This document shows, one piece after another, positions 56,636 through 64,000 of a stretch of DNA of 64,000 bases. The stretch covers positions 110,717,601 to 110,781,600 of the forward strand of contig NC_083339.1 of assembly GCF_019175385.1 (NCBI RefSeq), in the 5' to 3' direction. Position 1 is the first letter of the stretch. Every line of letters starts with the position of its first letter. The notes under the pieces are model-generated. The model was not told the origin of the DNA, did not search any database, and worked only from the letters and a program-made list of their open reading frames with translations. The DNA comes from Lycium barbarum (Eukaryota > Streptophyta > Magnoliopsida > Solanales > Solanaceae). Position numbers and translations under genes: made by a program.

Positions 56636-59600
56636 ATGAAGAGAAAAATGGCAGAAAGGAAGAAAGATGGGAAAAAAGAGAAAAGAGGGTCAGGGTGGCC
56701 ATCAATCAAACCCAAGTATAATCTTCAGATCAATCGCCTCAAAGATAATGATCTCATTACTGTACGCTTTCTTTCCCTTTTCTTTATTTTACACTCAAAT
56801 TTTCTTCCTATGTTTAACCCCCACCCCTCACAAAAAAATTACAATTCATAACTGTGTTAATTTTGTTTTAAATGAGATAATTCTTGATTTCCTTGTTTTT
56901 CTTCTTAATATTGGTTTGCTTTTGACGGGGCATGCTGTTAATGATGTTCAACTTATGCAAATCATGAAACTTATCGTTATGCAATTAACAATTTGAAGCA
57001 TAACTGTATTACCTGAGATTTTGCAGCCTGAGTAAATGCATTTGTTTGACACTTGGTTACAGTTGAGAAAGAGTAATTTGAGCTTCATTACTACTGCTCT
57101 TTTTGTTGATTTAGCAATTTTTTCATGCATTATAAGTGGATGTTTCCTCAGTAAATCGCTTGTTATCTTCAGACCATGCTAGTTTTCTTTTCGATCAACT
57201 AAGCTTTCATTGAATTTGCAAATTTTTTGACTCTTTAAGTAAAAGAAAAGAGTAAATGAAATCCAAGAATGTGTTACCTTGTTTACATCGAAAAACTAAA
57301 CCGTGCAAGTTTTCTTGTTTCAAAGATTGTGATTAAAGCTTATATCAAGCTTGAATTGTTATTACGTGGTCATATTCGAGGATGCTCTATTCTTCCCATA
57401 ATTGTTATGCCATTGGTTTTGCTATATTGATAATGAGTTTCTGCCAATTGGTATAAAGAGTTAACATTTGTTAGCTACAGAATTGGTATAGAATGTTCTA
57501 GGTGAAGCTAAAAGGTTGCTTAAATTGTTGAGATTCACTTACCTGTAAGACTTGTCAGTTGAAATTGATGATTTCATCTTTCATTATTACTATTATTTAG
57601 GAAGTTTGACAGTCTGAGACATCTCAATAAAAAGTTATCAAATAAACTAAGGTGGGGGGAGCATTTTGTTAGTGAATAACCTCCCTTGTTCTCCTTCTCC
57701 ACTATAAGAAATTTAATTCTAGTTTCACCATGTTCAATCAAAATGAAAAAATAAAAAGCATCCCTTATGAGCTTCAATTAGGATTTCTTCTTGATGTGAT
57801 TATCAGAACGGAGAAACTGAAACTAACATATCATGGATTTAGTGATGGATAAAATTATCCATCACTATTTGGAAACAGTCAAACTGGACTTCTTTTGCTA
57901 TCACATTAGGAAATAAGAGTTGCTCATCTTTACTTGAACTCATGATGTTTTGTCAAGCTTTAACTTGGTGATGATGTAGTATTCATGACTTATCATACTT
58001 ACTTTATTTGCTTAAGGTATTCAGGTTCAGAATTTCTTTATGCCAGCTGAATCACAGGCTTTTGTCAAAGCTGCAGAGTCGCTTGGGTTTGTTCACCAAG
58101 GAAGTCTTGGTCCTGCATATGGCGAAGCATATAGAGACAATGATCGTGTATCCATGAATGATCCTGATCTTGCAGATGCAATGTGGAGAGCTGGACTGAA
58201 CAAATTATTTTCCGATATCAAAATTCGAGGCAAAGTTGCTGTTGGGTTGAACCCAAATATTAGGTTTTACAGGTTAGGTGTCTTTTCATCATAAAATTGC
58301 TCTATTATTATGACATAAATTGTCAAATGCCATCTTAGATACATCAGTATGTGATCTGTTGCAATGCTGAGTAATAGAACATGATTAATTTAATAAAAAA
58401 TGCCATACTTAAACTTTATTTAGTTTGATAAACATTGACAAGATTGAATAGGTTATAATCAATCATGTTGTATACTTCATGGTGGTGGTAACGATGGCCT
58501 GATGTAGGACGAGAAAGTGGATCTCCAACCTATAACAGGGCAGCAGAATAATCAAATTGAGGGCCTAATTTTCTGTTTCTGGGGAAGGTTCTGTTAGTTT
58601 CTTTCTTTGAAGGGTTGTGGGGTAGTCCACAAATAGGTGATTATTTGAAGCTTACAGAAGCGAAGAAGAAGTAAATAGTAGGCTGTTTTGCTACCTATGA
58701 ACAGAAGTACGTGAACAGTGATTAATAAGAAATAGGATCTAGGATTTCACCTAAAATTCCTTATGCTTCACCTCCTAAGATAAGGTTTGCATAAAGCAGT
58801 AAAGAAATAGCAAAAATCAAGAAACAATGAACAATTTTTTATAAAACATTGAAAACAGTGATTAATAAGAAATAGGATCTAGGATTTCACCTAAAATTCC
58901 TTATGCTTCACCTCCTAAGATAAGGTTTGCATAAAGCAGTAAAGAAATAGCAAAAATCAAGAAACAATGAACAATTTTTTATAAAACATTGAAAAAGAAA
59001 TTACTTGAGCATGTAAAGACTCTCAAGGCTTTTCCTAAACCTAGGACGAAAACTACTCTAACATGGAAACTACCTTAATATCGTAAGAGTCTAATCTACT
59101 TATGAAATATTTGGACATCACCTAAAGACCTACTAAGGATATTGTCTGCTAAAATTCTGCAAAAAGACGTCTTACAACCGTATAGTTTAAGTAACTTGAA
59201 TTTTATCTTGCTATGGAGGGAAAATAGGTTGTTAGCTCCTTGTAGTTTCATGAATTATGCGTTTTACCCCTTCTAACCAATCACATGCATCTTGTTTATG
59301 TTTTCTTTCGAACAATTTTGTTGAAGTGTCTATAATTGCTTTCTCTTGATTCTGTAAAATGCTTTTCAACTTATTGTTCATTTCCCAATCCGAAATCGTA
59401 GCGCATGAAGGTTTTTGAGATAACACTATTTGTATCAGGGAGAAGCATGAGAGGTCCTTCTACTATTTAATTTGTGGCAGTTTACTCGCGTTGTATCTTC
59501 TGCAATTGCCTCTGTGCCCCTTCTGTTAGTTTTCATTATTAGACTACTAATTGTTTGGGGTGTAAGACGAAATCGTACTCTCTTTTGTGAAATCGTACTC

Positions 59601-61948
59601 TCTTTTGTTCTTCATTGGCACAGCACTCTCACTTAACACTCCTCATCTTTGTTCTTTGTTTCTCTTATCTTCCTCCACTCCCAACTGCTACCGTCCCAAC
59701 CGAAACCCCACTGAGTAACCTCTTCCTCCTCCCACTTTCCTCTTTATTGTTTTCTCTTCCCTTATATTCCTTTTCAACATCCATTCTTTTTCGTAGTGCC
59801 TTTTCTAATTTCTCTTCATCCCAGCTTCCCCAGTCCTTTTACCCTTGATTGGTTATTTAAACTGAACCCAGACTCCTGTTAAAATTTTAGAAGAAACAAA
59901 AAAAGAAAAGAAGAAACCACAAGAATAAAAATCGCACTTGATTCTAAAACAGTTTTTGAACTCACAACCAATTTTATCTTTTCAAATGTAAATCTATGCT
60001 AGAAAGGAATAAAATGAAGGAGCAGTCCTTGTGGTATATATATATGCTATTATGCTAGAAACAAATCCAGGGTGTCAAGTTATACATTGTTCAGAATACA
60101 AATTTTGGTTTCTCTCCCCCTTCCCCCGCCCCGGTAACAGAAACTCAGGGTCCAGTACTAAAATAAGAGGAAAACATTGGTGCTGCTGAAATGAAATACA
60201 TGACAACTGAGAGTGGATGTTGGAAAATTAGAAGAAAAATAATTAGGGATAAAGACGAGAATAGGGGTATGTCTCTCTACTTTTGGTAGACCTCTTATAT
60301 ACGACCAGTTTGGCCTTTATTATATTAATAATGAAATCTTGTTTACTTGATCAAAAAAAAAAAAAAAAGGAAAAAAGAGGAGGGATGTTTGGGCAAGGAC
60401 AAAAGAAGAAAAAAGTATGAAGAGGTTGGTATGCTGGTGTTGTGCTAGTGAGGAAGCAAAGGGCTTTATGACACTTTCCCCTTTATATGAATTATCAAAT
60501 TATATACTTTAATTTTCTATTGCTTGATGATATCTTGACGTAATGCAATTAATTGCACTGAATAAAAAAACAAAATGCAATTAGTTGCAACTTGTTTCAT
60601 AATCTTTTCTGTACTATAAGTGTGACCTGCTGTCTTGTTTGATAATATCATGTTTACTACTATAACTTGTCATGGTAGAGATAGAGTGTGACGTTTAGTT
60701 TAAATTGTATGAGTAGCAATATGAAATCTTTGATATACATATTATATTGCAAATAAATATAATATTTTTCTTTGACATTATAACTATCTAAAATTATACA
60801 AGTCAACATTATACGGATTGGAAAAAATTTAAAAGCTACTCTTCTCAAATTGGAAAAGATCTACTGTACGTTGGAAGGATGGTATTGGATCCTCACCTGA
60901 TTTTAGGAGGGACAGCAGTTGCTGCAACATTAATGTATCTGTTTGTGGAGAAGTCATGATTTTCAAATCCAAGAAGGCTGGTAGTCTTAGAAGGCTCTCT
61001 GTCTTTTTCAAATGTTCAGGGTTGAATAACGACGATGCAACTTATAAACTTATGTCATGTTAGCTGCCTCAGATCTCTGCATTTATATAACAAAACGAAT
61101 CTTTTGTACCTGTACTTTATTCTGCACCCTCTTGGTGCTATTTTATCGGGTTGGAAACATTCTTCAAAGCTATGCCCGTGTAAACTGATAAATTCTTTTA
61201 TATATCCTTCTAATGTCATGACCTTTGCTTCCATTTTTTTCCTGCAATTGTGTTTCCAGTTTCCTTCTTCCAGAATACATGGTAAGATGGCAACATAGCA
61301 AATGCTTGATCCTCTTCAACTGTTGTTGCTCACCAGGTACAAGGCCGGTCAGAGATTTGGACGGCATATTGATGAAAGTGTTGACATTGGAGAAGGGAAG
61401 CGCACACACTACACTTTGTTAATATACTTAAGCGGTGGTTCCAAATCTAAAACTAAGGTTGATAAAGACTCTCAGGGTTCTTTGTCTGAGACCCTTGTTG
61501 GAGGCGAGACTGTCTTTTATGGTCCAAGAAATGCTTTGGTTGCTGAGGTACCATTCCTCCCCTTTTCAGCAATGTGCCCACTCCCACTATTTCTCTTCGA
61601 TGTTCCCGTTTCTGATTCCCCTTAACACATGTATGCATGTAATCTTATTTGGGATTGTTATCATGTTTGATTCATATTTCAATTCCCTCCATATTAGCTA
61701 AGCAATCAATCATGATTTTCTTATCCTACTTATCCTATTGTCAATTACATAGTCTGGCATCAATTAAAGGACAATGACACTATTTTCTTGAGTAAATATC
61801 TGATTTTATATTATACTCTATATAGGTACCTCCAACTGAAGGAATGGCTCTTCTCCACATTCACGGGGATAAATGTATGTTGCATGAAGCTCGGAATGTC
61901 ACTAAGGGTATCAAATATGTACTGCGATCTGATGTTGTATTTGCTTGA
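56636..61948 (+). CDS. 2-oxoglutarate/Fe(II)-dependent oxygenase (prolyl 4-hydroxylase-like), 4 exons, 235 aa
   Basis: Exons 56636-56761, 58025-58272, 61337-61547 and 61826-61948 join in phase with GT..AG introns. Exon 1 gives a Lys-rich start (MKRKMAERKKDGKKEKRGSG) then WPSIKPKYNLQINRLKDNDL; a second ATG at 56648 is possible. Exon 2 reads VQNFFMPAESQAFVKAAESL to GLNPNIRFYR. Exon 3 holds YKAGQRFGRHIDESVD with iron ligands His135 and Asp137, then THYTLLIYLSGG and LVGGETVFYG. Exon 4 holds LHEARNVTKGIKYVLRSDVV with His215 and the 2OG-binding Lys225. All four key residues of the P4H-type double-stranded beta-helix are present, so the enzyme should be active: 2OG + O2 + substrate to hydroxylated substrate, succinate and CO2. 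There is no signal peptide; the basic N-terminus suggests a cytosolic or nuclear protein. The substrate is unknown. Confidence 0.92.
58273..61336 (+). other. Intron 2 of the oxygenase gene (3.1 kb)
   Basis: It includes a perfect 140-bp tandem duplication (58714-58993), a C/T-rich part (59590-59850) and a possible L1-type tail near 60310-60370 (ataatgaaatcttgtttact followed by A16). No exon-like sequence fitting the protein was seen. Confidence 0.6.
58714..58993. repeat. Perfect 140-bp tandem duplication
   Basis: 58714-58853 and 58854-58993 are identical by eye over all 140 bases (aacagtgattaataagaaat ... ataaaacattgaa). Confidence 0.93.
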
Positions 61949-62289
61949 ACAAATGCCTAACCTAGATGACTCATCTATGTTTTCTAAACCTTCCCTTGAG
62001 TTTAATGTGCACAAAATCTTTCTTGAGTTGTAATTCACCTACTTCTATTAGTAACCTCATTCTTAAGTAAAACTACTGCTGTATTCTGCCATAAATCTTG
62101 TTGCTTCTCGCATCACCCTGTAAAGAATTTAAGTTATACTCATGTATCACACTGGAAAAAAGACTTGGTTTAAATGCTTAATTTTTCACGTGTATGGACC
62201 GGTGATAGAGTTGCTTCCGAGTGTATTAATATTCACAAGCAAAGAAAGGTAGGATGTCTAATTTTTTTGCTTTTTTTTTTTTTTTTGGT
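61949..62289 (+). other. Oxygenase 3' flank
   Basis: Downstream of the TGA. It is AT-rich with no clear AATAAA within 150 bp, and ends at the T run before the retroposon tail. No other gene seen. Confidence 0.4.
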
Positions 62290-62404
62290 TACTAAGGTGT
62301 TTCAGAAACAGCCTCTCTACCTCCACGAGGTAGGGGTAAGGTTTGTGTACACTCTACCCTTACTGGACTCCACTTGTGGGATTTCACCGAGTATGTTGTT
62401 GTTG
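62290..62404 (+). mobile_element. RTE-LINE/TS-SINE-type retroposon tail
   Basis: ttcagaaacagcctctctac, gtgtacactctacccttac, ccacttgtgggatttcaccg and a final atgttgttgttg reproduce the module seen at 6364 and 8236. Confidence 0.8.
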
Positions 62405-62607
62405 ATTTTTTTTTTTTTTTTTTGAGGGAGTTGAGTTGGTTGCTTCTTATGTACTTGACACTGTTAAATATGGAGCAGAATTGATGTCTCTGTTTTAATC
62501 TATTGAGATATTTCAGAAGAAGCTAATAATTCTTGGTGGAATACATTCATTATAGACTTCCACAATATCTCATCTCAGAATCTACGAACTTGTAAAATAT
62601 TTCAATT

Positions 62608-62671
62608 TTGATGACAGAATTGTTTCTGTGGGATTCAACTGGGTATGTTGTTGTTGTTGATGACAGAATTG
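62608..62671 (+). mobile_element. Micro retro-insertion (34-bp RTE/TS tail) with 15-bp target duplication
   Basis: ttgatgacagaattg at 62608-62622 and 62657-62671 flanks 34 bases (62623-62656: tttctgtgggattcaactgg gtatgttgttgttg) that are the last bases of the tail module found complete at 62290. Confidence 0.78.
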
Positions 62672-62920
62672 ATTGAAAGAAATCTGTTAGACTGAATACG
62701 ATTTAAAGGATAGGTTGTGAAAAAATTGTAACAATTTGATGATAATTATTCTTCCTCTGCTACCTCTTCACGTTACAAGGCAATACTACATGTTGCAAAG
62801 TTATTAGTATATCATTAAGCCTCACAATTCAGAGAATTATTGACCAGCAAAAAGAACAAACAAAGGCACACAAATCGCACTCATTTTTGAACAACCTTTG
62901 CAAAAATAACGCAGGTTTTC

Positions 62921-63477
62921 TCAATTCACGGCTCTACAATTGAGTCTAACTTCTCCTTTTTCAAGGACACCAACATTTCCGAGCTTGATCATTGAAGCAG
63001 CAAATTCCTTGAAGAACAGAGCTTGGTCATTGGCATATGCTTTAACAATCAATCCGGTCCTGTTGTCATTCAGCAAACTCTGGTCTGATGCAAAAACACC
63101 TTTCCCTGAAATAATTTGCTTGTAATAGTTGTTGTCGAATACTGATTTAGTTTGGTCCAAGGATTGCCCTGCAGTTCGATTTCTGTTTGGTATCGGGCAC
63201 TTCTTCTTTAAGCTCTCTGCAAATAGTGCGTTCATGCTGGGGTCAGTGTCGTGCACTGGACTGAAGTTATGAAGCCTGTCTTCAAATGAAGAGCAGTGCG
63301 AAAACCCGAGCGTGTGTCCACCAGAGAGAGCAACCAAATCTTTCACTCCCAAACCCATGTTGCCAAAGCTCTGAATGAGTTGGCTCGTGTTGAAGGATGG
63401 AAGTGGTAAGTTAATTGTCTCATTGGCCCTTGACACCCTTCCATCTTTTCTTCCTTTTAGTACGTTCCAGTATGGAC
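62921..63477 (-). CDS. Class III secretory peroxidase, last exon (partial gene)
   Basis: 185 codons plus two bases from the acceptor (tgcag before 63477) to TGA 62921-62923. Begins (G)PYWNVLKGRKDGRVSRANET, the family's conserved PYWxVxxGRxDG stretch. DLVALSGGHTLGFSHC holds the proximal haem-binding His; VFDNNYY and GVFASDQSL are further family motifs, and the conserved Cys residues (HC, KKKC, LNC) can form disulfides. It ends GEVRLNCRAVN. Such enzymes use H2O2 to oxidise phenolics in wall lignification or defence and are secreted. The distal His, signal peptide and first exons lie beyond the right edge; the intron already contains a MITE. The closest paralogue cannot be named from this part. 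Confidence 0.93.
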
Positions 63478-63568
63478 CTGCAGTCTACAAAATTGATCAA
63501 ACATGAAGAATTTATGAGCTGATGAATGCACTTTAAGCATTCGATTTAACTTTTATATATACACTAAT

Positions 63569-63770
63569 ACTCCCTCTGTCCAAATTTATATGACATACTT
63601 TCCTTTTTAGTCAGTCCAAAAAATAATGACACATTAACTTTTATACTCAACGAGATAATTTATAACCACACGAATATTTTTGACTTGTTTTAGTCCACAA
63701 GATTCAAAAAGTCTTCTTTTATTTCTTAAACTCCGTGCCCAGTCAAAGTATATCACATAAATTGGAACAG
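63569..63770. mobile_element. Stowaway-like MITE in the peroxidase intron
   Basis: Left end ctccctctgtccaaatttat preceded by TA, right end ataaattggaacag followed by TA (63771-63772): inverted repeats with the CTCCCTC end, the right one mutated. 202 bp; the internal sequence is related to the MITE at 53119. Confidence 0.8.
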
Positions 63771-63772
63771 TA

Positions 63773-64000
63773 TATAGAATTTTTATATCATTAGTGTATT
63801 TTAACCGATTATTTGGGGCAGTCCTAGCAAGAGAGAGGGGGTCCAATTGGATCCCCTTCATCAGAAAATGTACTGTGCAAATAGAGTATATTTTTTTTTT
63901 TTTTGGTTATATGTAAACTGTCGAGCCCCCTTGATATTGTAGTGTAATGGTAAAGGAGGTTCAAAAAATGATTAGGTTAACAAATTTGAATCTTAACTAT
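63773..64000. other. Peroxidase intron, continuing to the window edge
   Basis: AT-rich, with a T run at 63891-63904. No exon recognised. Confidence 0.4.

Noticed and set aside
59615..59848. 77-codon Ser/Leu/Pro-rich frame in the oxygenase intron
   Set aside because: Pyrimidine-rich intron sequence; hydrophobic composition comes from CTT/TCC runs.

Overview
This is plant nuclear DNA, very probably from a Solanaceae species. It is AT-rich and intron-bearing, with an MIKC-type MADS-box gene, a class III peroxidase and a land-plant-type 2OG-Fe(II) oxygenase. Most of the rest is LTR retrotransposons of plant lineages (Tat-like, Tekay/Del-like and Ogre-like Ty3/gypsy, plus Ty1/copia), hAT DNA and Stowaway MITEs. 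Several retroposon tails of the solanaceous RTE/TS-SINE type (ending in TTG repeats) and solanaceous-looking foldback repeats point to the family. I did no database search; family names rest on recognised motifs.

Layout. 1-2924: decayed minus-strand gypsy element with its 5' LTR. 2925-4572: repeat-derived, gene-free. 4573-9193: complete but dead hAT element with an exact 8-bp target duplication. 9283-14475 (minus): exons 2 and 1 of a SOC1/AGL42-clade MADS-box gene separated by a 4.9-kb intron that holds a miniature copia element, an RNase H relic and a tiny retro-insertion; exons 3 onward are not visible. 16276-18368: nested MITEs and a long hairpin. 19620-22461: minus-strand copia remnant (gag, PBS, LTR). 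22462-46075: a Tat-like gypsy element that contains fragments of a Tekay-like element (about 26815-33557), an Ogre-like element (33558-45484) and, inside the Ogre LTR, a solo LTR (41809-44135). 46150-50875: L1-type LINE relic split by another solo LTR (47794-50869). 53119-56565: a Stowaway MITE and a cluster of foldback elements.

Genes. Three host genes are supported. The MADS-box gene (minus) is partial. The 2OG-Fe(II) oxygenase gene (plus, 56636-61948) can be read as four exons with consistent splice phases giving a 235-residue protein with the iron-binding His-x-Asp...His set. The peroxidase (minus, 62921-63477) is represented by its last exon; the rest lies beyond the window. They are independent genes, not a pathway cluster.

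I found no novel multi-gene system. The most interesting signals are structural: a readable order of nested insertions followed by one large deletion, solo LTRs and the hAT element with exact target duplications, two extremely short retroposon insertions with target duplications, a perfect 140-bp tandem duplication in an intron, and retrotransposon frames killed largely by Trp-to-stop changes as expected of methylated cytosines.
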